Below, one piece after another: positions 1-9,608 of a DNA stretch of 64,000 nucleotides. A program made the translations under genes and the position numbers. This DNA is from an uncultured bacterium (lineage in GTDB: Bacteria; Hydrogenedentota; Hydrogenedentia; Hydrogenedentales; Hydrogenedentaceae): contig CALLRP010000012.1 of assembly GCA_938014335.1 (NCBI GenBank), positions 53,818-117,817 of the forward strand, read 5' to 3'. The notes under the pieces were generated by a model. That model was not told where the DNA came from. It made no database searches and saw nothing but the letters and a program-made list of their open reading frames with translations. Numbering within the stretch: position 1 is the stretch's first letter; each line of letters starts with the position of its first letter.

Positions 1-269
1 TTGGGGAGCGTCTTGCACCCATCTTTCACCTCTCGATAAGATGCCGACGACACTTCATTCACCTCATTCGTTGTAAAAAAAATTACCACAAATAACATGG
101 AATTAAAATCGAAATATCTTTAAAGGGAACCCAATTGGCACCTATAAGTTGTGCTATATACGAGTTAAATGATGGAATAAATTTTTAATAAATTTGAAGG
201 CTATATTAATAGTATGCTCTGTAATCGTAAAAATTGTTATTTTATATGAAATCAAATGGAGAACTTTTT
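1..269. other. AT-rich left edge, no confident gene
   Basis: No convincing complete gene is visible before the metallophosphoesterase. The minus strand is open from a GTG at 62 to the window edge, about 20 codons, and could be the 5' end of a gene lying outside the window, but this is too short to judge. The rest is AT-rich leader. No consensus promoter stands out. Confidence 0.4.
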
Positions 270-1070
270 GTGAGCCAAATAAAACAAATTCTGTTTACTT
301 TAATAATAATTGTGTCCTTCATAACTTCTGCCCAGGCAGAGGAGGTTTCGTTCGTAGTGGTGTCGGATTTGCATTTAGCGGAAAAGGAAGGGGTTAAAAA
401 TTTTACTGTGTTTATAAAACAGATAGATGAATTAAATCCCAAGCCTGATTTCGTTGTGGTGACAGGTGATATTCATGCTAAAGAGTTTGAAAAAGTGTTT
501 AATGAATTAAAGCCAACAATACCGTTTCATGTAGTTTTTGGAAACCACGAAAAGAGAGGAGATAGAAAAATATTAGCAAAAATGTTTCCACAAGATTTTG
601 TGGATAACGATTTTTATTCTTTCGTTTATAAACATATTAAATGTATTGTTATTTGTGATGCAATAGATATGGGAGACCATGTTGGTCATTTTGAATCGGA
701 GGGAATTAAAGGGCAGGAACAACAAGTATGGTTCGAAAAAGAATTAAATGTAGATAGAAAACGGTATCCTTTTGTGTTCCTGTTTTCCCATATTCCGCCT
801 AATCCAGCGGGTAAAGCGGAAACTATGTATCTTTCTACTAACGACCAGAAAGCCCTCCGTGAAATTTTTTTGAAATATAAACCGAATGCGATGTTTTGTG
901 GTCATCTGCACAAAAAACAATCATTTGAGATAGAAAATGTCCCTATTTTTATTCTTCCTTCTTTAAACTGGAATTTTGAGGATAATCCAGCAGGTTTCTA
1001 TCATATCAAGGCGCAAGGGAATGGATATGATGTAGATTTTATCTCATTAAATATTCCTGCAGAAAAGTAG
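270..1070 (+). CDS. Exported calcineurin-like metallophosphoesterase
   Basis: A 266-residue secreted phosphoesterase. The GTG start is preferred because GGAG lies 8 bases upstream and it gives a clean signal peptide ending in AQA before EEVSFVVVSDLH; an in-frame ATG at 246 and TTG at 234 have no such site. Metal-binding blocks of the calcineurin-like fold are present in order: SDLH, TGDIH, GNHE, FSHIP, and GHLHK near the C-terminus. These ligate two metals and hydrolyse phosphomono- or diesters; the substrate cannot be told. It would act in the periplasm or at the cell surface. It stands alone, 93 bases before a dehydrogenase with its own ribosome site. Confidence 0.88.
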   Translation: MSQIKQILFTLIIIVSFITSAQAEEVSFVVVSDLHLAEKEGVKNFTVFIKQIDELNPKPDFVVVTGDIHAKEFEKVFNELKPTIPFHVVFGNHEKRGDRKILAKMFPQDFVDNDFYSFVYKHIKCIVICDAIDMGDHVGHFESEGIKGQEQQVWFEKELNVDRKRYPFVFLFSHIPPNPAGKAETMYLSTNDQKALREIFLKYKPNAMFCGHLHKKQSFEIENVPIFILPSLNWNFEDNPAGFYHIKAQGNGYDVDFISLNIPAEK

Positions 1071-1163
1071 AAATTTAAATCATATATTCATTTTATTTAT
1101 ATTATATCCATTCCCTTTTAGAATTGTTTTCAAGTAACTTAAAAAAGGAAAAGGAGTAGTGTT

Positions 1164-1922
1164 ATGAGATTAAAGGATAAAGTAGCCATTATAACGGGTG
1201 CTGGATTGGGTATGGGTCGTGCAGGTTCGGTTCTGTTCGCACGCGAAGGTGCCAGTGTGTTAATTTTTGATTTGAATGAAAAGGCAGCGAGTGAAACAGA
1301 AAGTATCATAAAATCAGAAGGTGGCAAATGTGCGGTATTTATTGGAGATGTAAGTAAAGAAGCCGATGTGAAAGCAGGTGTTGAAGAAGCGGTAAAACAA
1401 TTTGGTAAATTGAATATTTTATATGCCAATGCGGGTGTATTATGGAAAGACCGAGATAAATCGGTTATCGAAACAACCGAAGAAAACTGGGATATTGTGC
1501 AAGCGATAAATTTAAAGGGTGCCTTTTTCCTTACGAAGCATGGTATTCCTTATTTACAAAAAGCAGGTGGCGGTTCTATTATTCTTGTCGGTTCTATCTC
1601 GGCACTGGTTGGTTTTACATTAGCTCAAGATTCATATACCTGTGCAAAGGGTGCTTTAATTTCATTGGCGAAATCATTAGCAGTGCAGTTTGGTCCCGAT
1701 AATATTCGTTGCAATATTATTCATCCGGGTATGGTGGATACCCCATTGCAAGAACCCTATTTAACGCCTGAAAAGAAAAAAGCGATTGGTGATAGTTTAC
1801 CATTAAAACGGTTAGGAAAACCTGAAGACATTGCTAATACCGCACTGTTTCTTGCCTCAGATGAATCCAGTTGGATGACCGGAGCGGAATTAATCGTAGA
1901 TGGTGGATTTATGGCGACATAA
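1164..1922 (+). CDS. Short-chain dehydrogenase/reductase (SDR)
   Basis: Classical SDR of 252 residues, the usual length. Near the N-terminus TGAGLGMG matches the NAD(P)-binding TGxxxGxG motif, followed by NAG around residue 90, a Ser in the VGSIS block and the catalytic pair in YTCAK. The C-terminal block ending in VDGG is typical of FabG/glucose-dehydrogenase-like enzymes. It oxidises or reduces an alcohol/carbonyl substrate in the cytoplasm; the substrate cannot be inferred. AAGGAG lies 10 bases before the ATG. Likely a single-gene unit, since 240 AT-rich bases separate it from nqrA. Those bases hold only a weak 7-bp inverted repeat at 1928-1950. Confidence 0.9.
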   Translation: MRLKDKVAIITGAGLGMGRAGSVLFAREGASVLIFDLNEKAASETESIIKSEGGKCAVFIGDVSKEADVKAGVEEAVKQFGKLNILYANAGVLWKDRDKSVIETTEENWDIVQAINLKGAFFLTKHGIPYLQKAGGGSIILVGSISALVGFTLAQDSYTCAKGALISLAKSLAVQFGPDNIRCNIIHPGMVDTPLQEPYLTPEKKKAIGDSLPLKRLGKPEDIANTALFLASDESSWMTGAELIVDGGFMAT

Positions 1923-2162
1923 TATATTTACTACTCATGGTAAGTAGTAATATAATATATAAGAATTTTTGAAGGTAAGAGAGTTGAAGTTTTCAATTTG
2001 AATTATAACGAACGGTAGGTATATATTTATATCAATTTTATTCTAATTTTGGATTTGATTATTATAGAAGTTCTTATTGTATAGTTATGTTTAATTTAAG
2101 TCTTTCACTTAATTATAATGCAATAAACTTAAACTCATACCGAGCAGGCAGGTTTTGTATTT

Positions 2163-3548
2163 ATGGGTAAATACACAATTAAAAAAGGGTTAGACCTCCC
2201 TATTACAGGCTCACCAGAACCCGTCATCGATGCAAATAAAATTGTAAAGCGGGTCGCTATTCTTGCACAGGATTACATCGGAATGCGTCCCTCTTTTAAA
2301 GTTGCTGTCGGCGACAAAGTAAAACGCGGTCAAGCAATATTTGAAAATAAAAAACTGCCCGGCGTTCTACACACAAGTTTAGCGTGTGGGGAAATTAAAG
2401 CGATTAATCGTGGTGAACGAAGAGCCCTACAGAGTGTAGTGATTGAGATTGATGAAAAGGAAATTTCCGGGAAACCTTCTACAGAGGACCAGGTCTCGTT
2501 TGAGAATTATAAAGGCAAATCTGTGGACAATTTGTCCGATGATGAAGTTCGTGGATTGCTTGTTGAATCCGGAATGTGGTTATCATTTCGCACACGCCCA
2601 TTTGGAAAAAATCCCGCCATAGATAGTGTCCCTAACTCTATTTTTGTTACTGCAATGGATAGTAATCCCTTGGCACCTGATTTACAACTATGTGTGAAAG
2701 ACCATAAAGAGGACATATCTATCGGACTGGAAGTTATAAAAAGATTGACCCCAGGTAAAGTTTTTTTCTGTCAATCCACCGGGGCTGATTTTGGAGTAAA
2801 AAGTGATGGAAAGGTTTCTATAGAGGAATTTGAAGGACCCCATCCAAGTGGTTTACCGGGGACACATATTCATTTCCTTGACCCGGTAGATCGCAATAAA
2901 ACGGTTTGGTATGTTGGTTTGCAAGATGTTGTCGCAATAGGTTTCTTATTTAAAACAGGACTTTTGGATTTACAACGGATAGTTACACTGGCTGGACCTG
3001 GTGTAAAGAAACCTCGTTATATAAAAACTCGTTTAGGTGTTGGTTTAGATGAACTTATTACAAACGAGATTAATAATGGCGAACAACGCATTATTTCTGG
3101 TTCGGTCTGGTCAGGAAATATAGCCAAAGGAGATATTTTGGGTTATTTAGGGCGCTACCACCAGCAAATCACAGTGCTTGCCGAAGGCAGGGAGCGGGAA
3201 TTTTTAGGCTGGCTGGCGCCGGGTAAGAATAAATTTTCTGTATTGAACCTGTTTGCATCAGCATGGTTTGGTAGCAAAAATAAAAAATTTAATTTTACCA
3301 CCGCTATGCATGGGGGACATCGAGCCATTATTCCGATTGGTTTGTATGAAAAAGTAATGCCATTAGATATTATCCCTACATTTTTACTTCGTGCTATTGC
3401 AATGGATGATATAGAACGGGCGGAGCAATTAGGTTGTCTGGAATTAGAAGAGGAAGACCTTGCTCTTTGCAGTTTTGTTTGTCCCGGTAAAAATGATTTC
3501 GGTCCCATGTTAAGAAGAAATTTAGAGTTGATTGAGAAGGAAGGATAA
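2163..3548 (+). CDS. nqrA: Na+-translocating NADH:quinone reductase subunit A
   Basis: First gene of a complete nqrABCDEF operon. The 461-residue product is slightly longer than the usual 445 or so. It opens with the characteristic KGLDLPITGSPE block and has the lipoyl-like GDKVKRGQAIFENK segment near residue 60. NqrA is the cytoplasmic, cofactor-poor subunit implicated in quinone binding. Five bases separate its stop from the nqrB start, so the two are co-transcribed. No good ribosome site precedes the ATG; an AGG-rich stretch about 10 bases upstream is the only candidate. Confidence 0.95.
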   Translation: MGKYTIKKGLDLPITGSPEPVIDANKIVKRVAILAQDYIGMRPSFKVAVGDKVKRGQAIFENKKLPGVLHTSLACGEIKAINRGERRALQSVVIEIDEKEISGKPSTEDQVSFENYKGKSVDNLSDDEVRGLLVESGMWLSFRTRPFGKNPAIDSVPNSIFVTAMDSNPLAPDLQLCVKDHKEDISIGLEVIKRLTPGKVFFCQSTGADFGVKSDGKVSIEEFEGPHPSGLPGTHIHFLDPVDRNKTVWYVGLQDVVAIGFLFKTGLLDLQRIVTLAGPGVKKPRYIKTRLGVGLDELITNEINNGEQRIISGSVWSGNIAKGDILGYLGRYHQQITVLAEGREREFLGWLAPGKNKFSVLNLFASAWFGSKNKKFNFTTAMHGGHRAIIPIGLYEKVMPLDIIPTFLLRAIAMDDIERAEQLGCLELEEEDLALCSFVCPGKNDFGPMLRRNLELIEKEG

Positions 3549-3552
3549 AGAT

Positions 3553-4803
3553 ATGAGTTGGCTTCGGAAAATTTTAGACCATCAGGCAAAGATGTTTGAA
3601 CCCGGAGGGAAATTGGCATGGCTTTATCCTCTCTGGGAAGCAAACGATACCTTTCTTTACACCCCGGGAACCGTTTCGAAAGGTGCTCCGCATGTTCGGG
3701 ATGCCATTGACCTTAAACGGCTTATGATAACTGTTGTGGTGGCACTGGTTCCCTGCGTAATCATGGCTTTATATAATACAGGCTTGCAGGCATTTTTAGG
3801 TATTGAAAGTATGGGACTATCTCCGGAGCAGGTTCCGGGCTGGCGTGCAGTTGTTTTCCGCGCGTTAGGGTTAAGTTTCAATCCAACAAGTATCATTTCA
3901 TGCATTATTTATGGTGCATTATACTTCTTTCCGGTTTATATAGTTACATTAGCTTGTGGAGGAATTTGTGAAGTTATCTTTGCGATTATTCGCAAACATG
4001 AGATTAGCGAAGGGTTCTTAGTGACGAGTCTTCTATTCCCCTTAATTTTACCTCCTCAAATCCCCTTATGGCAGGTAGCGGTCGGGATAATTTTTGGTGT
4101 TGTCATAGGGAAGGAAATTTTCGGTGGTGTAGGGATGAACATATTAAACCCAGCACTTACCGCTCGTGCCTTTTTATACTTTGCCTACCCAGCGCAAATT
4201 AGTGGTGATAAAGTCTGGGTAGCCGTTGATGGTTATAGCGGTGCTACTTGCCTTGCAGTCGTAAAAGATAAAGGAGTGGAAGCACTGCAGAGTGTAGGTG
4301 CTTTTTCTATTAATCTACACGATGGAGTAACCAGTTGGTTGGAATCGGTCATTGGATTAGAACCGGGGTCTATGGGTGAAACATCTGTTATCGCTTGTTT
4401 AATAGGGGCGTTAATTTTAATTTATACAGGTGTTGGTTCTTGGAGAACTATTGTAGGTGTATTTTTAGGTTCAGGAATTATGGCTCTTTTATTGAGTTTC
4501 TATCATTCACCTACAAATCCAGCATTTCAGACAGGACCTTTATGGCATTGGGCTATTGGTGGTTTAGCCTTTGGGGGTGTATTTATGGCTACGGACCCAG
4601 TTTCGTCTCCGTTTACTGATACCGGTCGCTGGATTTACGGTTTGTTTATCGGGTCGTTGGTTGTTTTATTAAGAACAGTAAATCCTGCGTATCCAGAAGT
4701 AACCATGTTAGTAATCCTTTTTGCTAACATTTTTGCACCCTTAACAGATTACTTTGTAATGCAATCGAACATTAAGAGGAGATTGGCGCGCCATGCAGCG
4801 TGA
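3553..4803 (+). CDS. nqrB: Na+-NQR membrane subunit B
   Basis: Integral membrane subunit of 416 residues with about ten hydrophobic segments, carrying covalently bound FMN and riboflavin and forming part of the Na+ path. The flavinylation motif SGAT is present with Thr232 as the expected acceptor. A 21-base upstream extension of the frame is possible, but the ATG at 3553 with GAAGGAAGG before it gives the normal start MSWLRKILD. The 3' end overlaps nqrC by 11 bases, which suggests translational coupling. Needs ApbE, encoded at the end of this operon, for FMN attachment. Confidence 0.96.
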   Translation: MSWLRKILDHQAKMFEPGGKLAWLYPLWEANDTFLYTPGTVSKGAPHVRDAIDLKRLMITVVVALVPCVIMALYNTGLQAFLGIESMGLSPEQVPGWRAVVFRALGLSFNPTSIISCIIYGALYFFPVYIVTLACGGICEVIFAIIRKHEISEGFLVTSLLFPLILPPQIPLWQVAVGIIFGVVIGKEIFGGVGMNILNPALTARAFLYFAYPAQISGDKVWVAVDGYSGATCLAVVKDKGVEALQSVGAFSINLHDGVTSWLESVIGLEPGSMGETSVIACLIGALILIYTGVGSWRTIVGVFLGSGIMALLLSFYHSPTNPAFQTGPLWHWAIGGLAFGGVFMATDPVSSPFTDTGRWIYGLFIGSLVVLLRTVNPAYPEVTMLVILFANIFAPLTDYFVMQSNIKRRLARHAA

Positions 4804-5575
4804 AGGAAGTCTTTATACAGTTATTTTCACGACTGTCCTTTGTGGAATATGTTCCATCCTTGTGGCAAGTGCGGCAGTCGGATTGAAAGAACGACAGCAA
4901 ATCAATCAAATTTTAGACCGACAACATAAGATACTCCTTGTGTCGGGTTTGGTAAGCCCTTCGGAAAAGTTATCTCGTGAGGGGATACAGAATAAGTTCA
5001 AAGAGAACATAGAGATGAGATTGGTGAGTTTTGAAACGGGTGAATATGCCACAAATATCCCTGTTGAAACATTTGACCCCAAACGAGCATTAAAAGATCC
5101 CAATTTAAGCATGAAAGCCCCTCCCAACTCTGCAGGGCTAATAGATATACCCAAATATGGTCTTGTTTATTTTGTAAAAAGACAGGGGCAAATAGATGAA
5201 GTTATTCTTCCTATTCAAGGTCGTGGTTTGTGGTCTATGCTTTATGGCTATTTAGCATTAGATAAGGATTTGAATACGGTTCGTGGGATAATATTCTACG
5301 AACATGGCGAAACGCCTGGATTAGGTGGTGAAATTGAAAATCCGAAATGGTGTCAATTGTGGGTTGGACGAAAAGTTTATAATTCTGCAGGAGAAGTTCA
5401 ATTAGCGGTTATTAAAGGACAAGCCGGGTCTGCAGATTCTGACCCGCATCATGTAGACGGGTTATCCGGTGCTACCATGACCAGTCGTGGAGTTACAAAT
5501 TTAGTTCAGTTCTGGTTAAGTGATAGTGCATATGGAAAATATATAAAGAATAAGAAACAACAAGGGAGTATATAG
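4793..5575 (+). CDS. nqrC: Na+-NQR FMN-binding subunit C
   Basis: 260-residue subunit with one N-terminal membrane helix (about residues 8-28) and a periplasmic FMN-binding domain. The ApbE target motif LSGATMTS is seen, with Thr228 the expected flavin ester. NqrC passes electrons between NqrD/E and NqrB. It starts inside the end of nqrB, with GAGGAG before the overlap, and is followed after 2 bases by nqrD. Confidence 0.95.
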   Translation: MQREGSLYTVIFTTVLCGICSILVASAAVGLKERQQINQILDRQHKILLVSGLVSPSEKLSREGIQNKFKENIEMRLVSFETGEYATNIPVETFDPKRALKDPNLSMKAPPNSAGLIDIPKYGLVYFVKRQGQIDEVILPIQGRGLWSMLYGYLALDKDLNTVRGIIFYEHGETPGLGGEIENPKWCQLWVGRKVYNSAGEVQLAVIKGQAGSADSDPHHVDGLSGATMTSRGVTNLVQFWLSDSAYGKYIKNKKQQGSI

Positions 5576-5577
5576 AT

Positions 5578-6213
5578 ATGAGTGCTATTTTAGGGAAAAA
5601 AGAGCGTGCAATATTAATTGACCCTTTGTTTAATAATAATCCTATTGCATTGCAGGTGTTAGGGATATGTTCCGCTCTGGCAGTGACAACAAAATTGGAC
5701 AAAGCCATCGTAATGGCTATCTCACTAACCCTGGTTACAGGCTTCTCCAGCCTCTCTATTAGTCTTATTCGTAATCTAATTCCAACCAATGTACGTATCA
5801 TTATTCAATTAACGATAATTGCCTCTCTGGTTATCATTGCAGACCAGATTTTAAAAGCGTTTGTTCCGACTATTAGTAAACAATTATCGGTATTCGTTGG
5901 ATTAATTATCACGAACTGTATTGTTATGGGTCGTGCCGAAGCTTTTGCAATGCAAAATCCTCCTCTGGAAAGTTTCCTGGATGGCATAGGCAATGGTTTA
6001 GGATATAGTATGATACTGATTATTTTAGGTGTTTTCCGTGAATTGTTGGGTTCGGGTAAAATTTTAGGTTATACCCTATTTAGAACCGTCAATGAAGGGG
6101 GCTGGTATTACCCGAATGGAATGTTCCTTATGGCTCCCGGAGCCTTGTTTACAATAGCGATATTAATCTGGTTACTTCGCACATGGAAACCGGAACAGCA
6201 AGAGAAGGAGTAG
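5578..6213 (+). CDS. nqrD: Na+-NQR membrane subunit D
   Basis: 211 residues, about six membrane helices, related to RnfE. Cys31 (GICSALAV) and Cys114 ([13 protein letters not shown]) match the two half-helix cysteines that, with those of NqrE, hold an iron centre inside the membrane. AAGGGAG precedes the ATG. The sequence ends in the charged tail typical of NqrD. It sits between nqrC and nqrE with gaps of 2 and 6 bases. Confidence 0.95.
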   Translation: MSAILGKKERAILIDPLFNNNPIALQVLGICSALAVTTKLDKAIVMAISLTLVTGFSSLSISLIRNLIPTNVRIIIQLTIIASLVIIADQILKAFVPTISKQLSVFVGLIITNCIVMGRAEAFAMQNPPLESFLDGIGNGLGYSMILIILGVFRELLGSGKILGYTLFRTVNEGGWYYPNGMFLMAPGALFTIAILIWLLRTWKPEQQEKE

Positions 6214-6219
6214 TTTACC

Positions 6220-6837
6220 ATGTTTGAGCATTATGCAGGTTTGTTTATAAAAAGTGCTTTTATAGAGAATATGGCACTGGCTTTTTTCTTAGGGATGTGT
6301 TCTTTCATGGCTGTGTCACGAAAAGTGGAAACAGCCATTGGTTTGGGAACGGCGGTTATATTTGTTCTTACCCTTGCAGTGGTTATCAGTAATCTCATTT
6401 TTAATTTTCTACTTCGTGAAGGTGCAATGGCGTGGATACATCCCAGCCTTGCAAATGTTGACCTTGGATTTTTGAGTTTTCTTGCTTATATCGGTTCTAT
6501 TGCCGCATTAGTGCAGTTGGTAGAAATGTTTTTAGACCGATTTGTTCCTACGCTTTACTCTGCTTTGGGAATATTCTTACCATTAATTGCGGTAAACTGT
6601 GCCATTTTAGGGGCAGCGCTTTTCATGGAACAGCGGGATTATGCGTTTAGTGACGCATTCGTTTTTGCAATAGGCTCCGGTATCGGTTGGGCTCTTGCAA
6701 TTATCGGTATGGCTTCCATTCGCGAAAAATTAAGATACAGCAACGTCCCACCGGGATTAAGAGGTTTAGGACTTGCTTTTATTTTAACCGGTTTAATGGC
6801 TTTAGGTTTCCTTGCCTTCTCAGGGATTCAACTATAA
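6220..6837 (+). CDS. nqrE: Na+-NQR membrane subunit E
   Basis: 205 residues, about six helices, paralogous to NqrD in inverted topology. Cys27 (GMCSFMAV) and Cys127 (AVNCAILGA) are the expected iron ligands pairing with those of NqrD. A strong AAGGAG lies before the ATG. A 57-base gap follows before nqrF, the longest inside the operon, but no terminator is visible in it. Confidence 0.95.
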   Translation: MFEHYAGLFIKSAFIENMALAFFLGMCSFMAVSRKVETAIGLGTAVIFVLTLAVVISNLIFNFLLREGAMAWIHPSLANVDLGFLSFLAYIGSIAALVQLVEMFLDRFVPTLYSALGIFLPLIAVNCAILGAALFMEQRDYAFSDAFVFAIGSGIGWALAIIGMASIREKLRYSNVPPGLRGLGLAFILTGLMALGFLAFSGIQL

Positions 6838-6894
6838 AGATGAAAAAGATAACATGTAATTTGAATAAACTTTAAGGATTAAGGAATTACAAGC

Positions 6895-8118
6895 ATGCAA
6901 ACAGTATTGCTTGGAATGTTAATGTTCTCATTAATTGTATTAACGCTGGCTGTTTTATTAATGATAGCGAAAGCAAAATTAGTAGCCTCAGGTAATGTAA
7001 AAATCATTGTTAATGATGACCCGAGTAAAGCATTAACAGCACCCGTTGGGGGAACCCTTCTGGGAACGCTGGCAAACCAGAAAATTTTTATCCCTTCTGC
7101 CTGTGGGGGCAAAGGAAGTTGTGGTGTATGTAAGGTTGTCGTTAAGGATGGGGGGGGGGCAATCCTTCCCACAGAGCAGACCCACATTAATCGAGGAATG
7201 GCTAAAAAAGGATATCGTCTCGCATGTCAGGTAAAAGTAAAACAAGACATGAAAATAGAATTACCGCCCGAAGTTTTTGAAGTTCGTCAATGGCGTTGCA
7301 AAGTAAAATCGAATCGAAGTGTTGCTACATTTATTAAAGAATTAGTTCTACAATTGCCCGAGGGAGAGGAAGTCCCATTCCGCGCTGGTGGATACATACA
7401 AATACAGTGTCCACCTTATGAAATTCATTATAAGAATTTTGATATTGAACCTCAATTCCGCGATGTATGGGATAAATTTAAGTTATGGGATATTGTTGCT
7501 ACGAACGATGAACATGTAACGCGTGCGTATTCAATGGCAAATTATCCCGATGAAAAAGGAATCATTATGTTAAATGTCCGTATTGCATTACCACCCCCCA
7601 ATGCAAAGGGAATACCTCCGGGCATTATGTCGTCTTATATTTTTAGTTTAAAACCCGGTGACGAAGTTACCATATCGGGACCCTTCGGTGAATTTTTTGC
7701 TAAAGAAACTAATCGTGAAATGTGCTTCATTGGTGGGGGTGCTGGTATGGCTCCGATGCGTTCGCATATTTTCGACCAATTCAAAAGATTAAAAACGAAA
7801 CGTAAGGTAACCTTCTGGTATGGGGCACGAAGTAAGCGAGAAATTTTCTATGAAGACGATTTCAACATGATACAAAGAGAAAATGAAAACTTCCGCTGGC
7901 ATATAGCCCTTTCCGAACCTTTGCCCGAAGATAACTGGACAGGTCTGGTGGGCTTCATACATCAAGTTCTATATGATGAATATTTAAAGAACCATCCTGC
8001 ACCGGAGGATATTGAATATTATATTTGCGGACCCCCTCTAATGTTATCCGCATGTTTGAACATGCTACATAGTTTAGGTGTTGAGGATGAAATGATTGCT
8101 TACGATAACTTTGGATAA
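6895..8118 (+). CDS. nqrF: Na+-NQR NADH-oxidising subunit F
   Basis: 407-residue electron-input subunit. An N-terminal membrane helix (about 4-26) is followed by a 2Fe-2S ferredoxin domain with Cys70, Cys76, Cys79 and Cys111, then an FAD domain with RAYSMANYP and an NADH-binding domain with [12 protein letters not shown], ending in [13 protein letters not shown] electrons enter here and pass by FAD and 2Fe-2S to the membrane subunits. Unusually, the Fe-S domain contains a run of ten G bases (7150-7159) coding three Gly in KDGGGAI, a possible slippage site. AAGGA precedes the start. Confidence 0.95.
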   Translation: MQTVLLGMLMFSLIVLTLAVLLMIAKAKLVASGNVKIIVNDDPSKALTAPVGGTLLGTLANQKIFIPSACGGKGSCGVCKVVVKDGGGAILPTEQTHINRGMAKKGYRLACQVKVKQDMKIELPPEVFEVRQWRCKVKSNRSVATFIKELVLQLPEGEEVPFRAGGYIQIQCPPYEIHYKNFDIEPQFRDVWDKFKLWDIVATNDEHVTRAYSMANYPDEKGIIMLNVRIALPPPNAKGIPPGIMSSYIFSLKPGDEVTISGPFGEFFAKETNREMCFIGGGAGMAPMRSHIFDQFKRLKTKRKVTFWYGARSKREIFYEDDFNMIQRENENFRWHIALSEPLPEDNWTGLVGFIHQVLYDEYLKNHPAPEDIEYYICGPPLMLSACLNMLHSLGVEDEMIAYDNFG

Positions 8119-8145
8119 TCTTAAATTTTTTGTTAATCGTTTACA

Positions 8146-8190
8146 AAAACTTCTCCCCATGATTCGATGGGGAGAAGTTTTCTTTTTGTT
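8146..8190 (+). terminator. Strong hairpin after nqrF, overlapping apbE start
   Basis: Arms 8146-8160 and 8167-8181 are perfectly complementary over 15 bp with a 6-base loop, followed by a T-rich tract (TTTTCTTTTTGTTT). This is the form of an intrinsic terminator. It lies 27 bases after the nqrF stop but across the likely apbE ATG at 8159, so it probably both ends most nqr transcripts and limits or gates apbE expression. Confidence 0.8.
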
Positions 8191-9178
8191 TCTGCTTGTT
8201 TCCTGTTCTACTAAAGCCCCTCCCTATAACTTGTTTTCTTTTTCTGGTAGTATAATGGGAACCACATATCAGATTAAGATAATCTTACCCAAAGAACAAT
8301 ATCTTCCCGAAGGTCTTGGCGAAAAAATCCATAGTTGTCTCGAAAAAATAGACAACTTAATGTCTACATATAAATCTGAATCAGAATTGAGCAGATTTAA
8401 TCAATACAAAGGAAAAGACCCATTTCCTGTTTCTCCGGAAACTCGTGAAGTGTTCACAATTTCTCTGGATGTAGCCCACCAGACAGAGGGTGCTTTAGAT
8501 ATTACCATATTTCCACTTGTTGAAATATGGGGATTTGGACCTAATACGGTGGAACAGCCGCCAACAAGGGAACAGGTCGAAATGGAATTGAAAAAAGTAG
8601 ATTATCGGAAGATAGAACTTCTCCCGGAGGGGATAAAAAAACATAATCCCGATATACAATGTGATTTTTCTGCTGTTGCAAAAGGATATGCGGTGGATAA
8701 AGTGGCAGAACTATTAGACCAATTTTCTTTTAATAGTTATATGATTGAAGTTGGTGGAGAGGTCCGTGTTAAGGGAGAAAAATATTCGGGGACACCCTGG
8801 AGTATAGGAATAGAGAAGCCCACATCTCTGGGACATTCTGCTATGCTTGCAATAAAATTAAAAGACTGTGCAATGGCGACTTCGGGGAACTACCGGAATT
8901 TTTATATATGGGAAGGGAAAAAATATTCTCATGAAATAGACCCACAAACGGGATACCCCATTCCTAATACGATTGCTTCTGTAAGTGTTATTTATCCTTC
9001 TTGTGCGTATGCGGATGCTTATGCCACCGCTTTTATGGTGATGGGTTTAGAAAAAGGATTACGTTTTGCAGAAGAAAAACATATCCCTGCCCTTTTTATA
9101 TCCCCTGTCAACGAAACTCAATTCAAAGAACAGCCCACCTCCGCCTGGAAAAAATTAATAAAAGCATCCACAAAATAA
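8159..9178 (+). CDS. apbE: FAD:protein FMN transferase (ApbE-type lipoprotein)
   Basis: 339 residues. ApbE moves FMN from FAD to a Thr of target proteins, here most probably NqrB Thr232 and NqrC Thr228, so its place behind nqrF makes sense. A lipoprotein signal (basic MIR, hydrophobic core, LVSC) is followed by the family blocks GTTYQIK, MSTYKSESELSRFN, the CDFSAVAKGYAVD region, and the late metal-site block SHEIDPQTGYP. The frame is open upstream to a TTG at 8096 that overlaps nqrF, but only the ATG at 8159 gives a normal lipoprotein signal. That ATG is inside a 15-bp hairpin whose U-tract encodes the signal peptide core. Confidence 0.9.
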   Translation: MIRWGEVFFLFLLVSCSTKAPPYNLFSFSGSIMGTTYQIKIILPKEQYLPEGLGEKIHSCLEKIDNLMSTYKSESELSRFNQYKGKDPFPVSPETREVFTISLDVAHQTEGALDITIFPLVEIWGFGPNTVEQPPTREQVEMELKKVDYRKIELLPEGIKKHNPDIQCDFSAVAKGYAVDKVAELLDQFSFNSYMIEVGGEVRVKGEKYSGTPWSIGIEKPTSLGHSAMLAIKLKDCAMATSGNYRNFYIWEGKKYSHEIDPQTGYPIPNTIASVSVIYPSCAYADAYATAFMVMGLEKGLRFAEEKHIPALFISPVNETQFKEQPTSAWKKLIKASTK

Positions 9179-9468
9179 AAAGTTCTCAACTAAATAAAAT
9201 CCACTTTATTATAGTCTAAATTACTATTTTTTTGCTTCTTACTTATTATAAAAAATCTTCAAAGGGCTAAATACTTATTTACAAATAATAAATAATATTT
9301 ACTTTAAGTCTTTTATTTATTATTATTTATATAATATTAACTTATATTTTTTATATCAAATAAACATAATAATTATAGATAGTTAATAATATAATAAAAA
9401 ATAATATATTGACATAAAAATACTATAAGAATGTGAATAAATTATTTAAATTACAATTAATATTTTAC

Positions 9469-9497
9469 TTGACAAATACAAAAATAATATTTATAAT
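9469..9497 (+). promoter_or_regulatory. Consensus sigma-70-type promoter of the prepilin gene
   Basis: TTGACA (9469-9474) and TATAAT (9492-9497) are separated by exactly 17 bases, a full match to the bacterial housekeeping consensus. Transcription should begin near 9504, giving a leader of about 105 bases before the prepilin ATG at 9609. The stretch 9179-9468 is very AT-rich and holds no gene; a second TTGACA at 9409 lacks a matching -10. Confidence 0.75.
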
Positions 9498-9531
9498 ATA
9501 TTCGTAACTATTAATTTAATAACAGTTTAAT

Positions 9532-9592
9532 ATATTCATGTGCCCTGCATGAATATGGTTTAATTTAACCAAAGGGTTTTCAGGGCAAACCC
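9532..9592 (+). promoter_or_regulatory. Structured 5' leader: two hairpins with complementary loops
   Basis: Hairpin 1 has 9-bp arms (9532-9540 and 9548-9556) closing loop TGCCCTG. Hairpin 2 has 6-bp arms GGGTTT (9574-9579) and AAACCC (9587-9592) closing loop TCAGGGC. The loops share six complementary bases, GCCCTG and CAGGGC, so a kissing-loop fold is possible. The AAGGAG ribosome site begins just after hairpin 2. A regulatory or stabilising role is inference. Confidence 0.5.
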
Positions 9593-9608
9593 AAGAAGGA
9601 GTTTTACT

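Noticed and set aside
1..62. Open minus-strand frame from GTG at 62 to the edge
   Set aside because: Only about 20 codons, no clear ribosome site and no recognisable sequence; cannot be supported as a gene.
2055..2085. Promoter for nqrA (TTGATT and TATAGT)
   Set aside because: The 19-base spacer and weak match make it no better than chance in such AT-rich sequence.
9179..9468. Gene in the AT-rich gap behind apbE
   Set aside because: No frame of useful length; the region is almost purely A/T with only promoter-like words.
9581..9592. c-di-GMP-I (GEMM) riboswitch before the prepilin gene
   Set aside because: CAGGGCAAACC is shared, but the second conserved half of that aptamer is missing.
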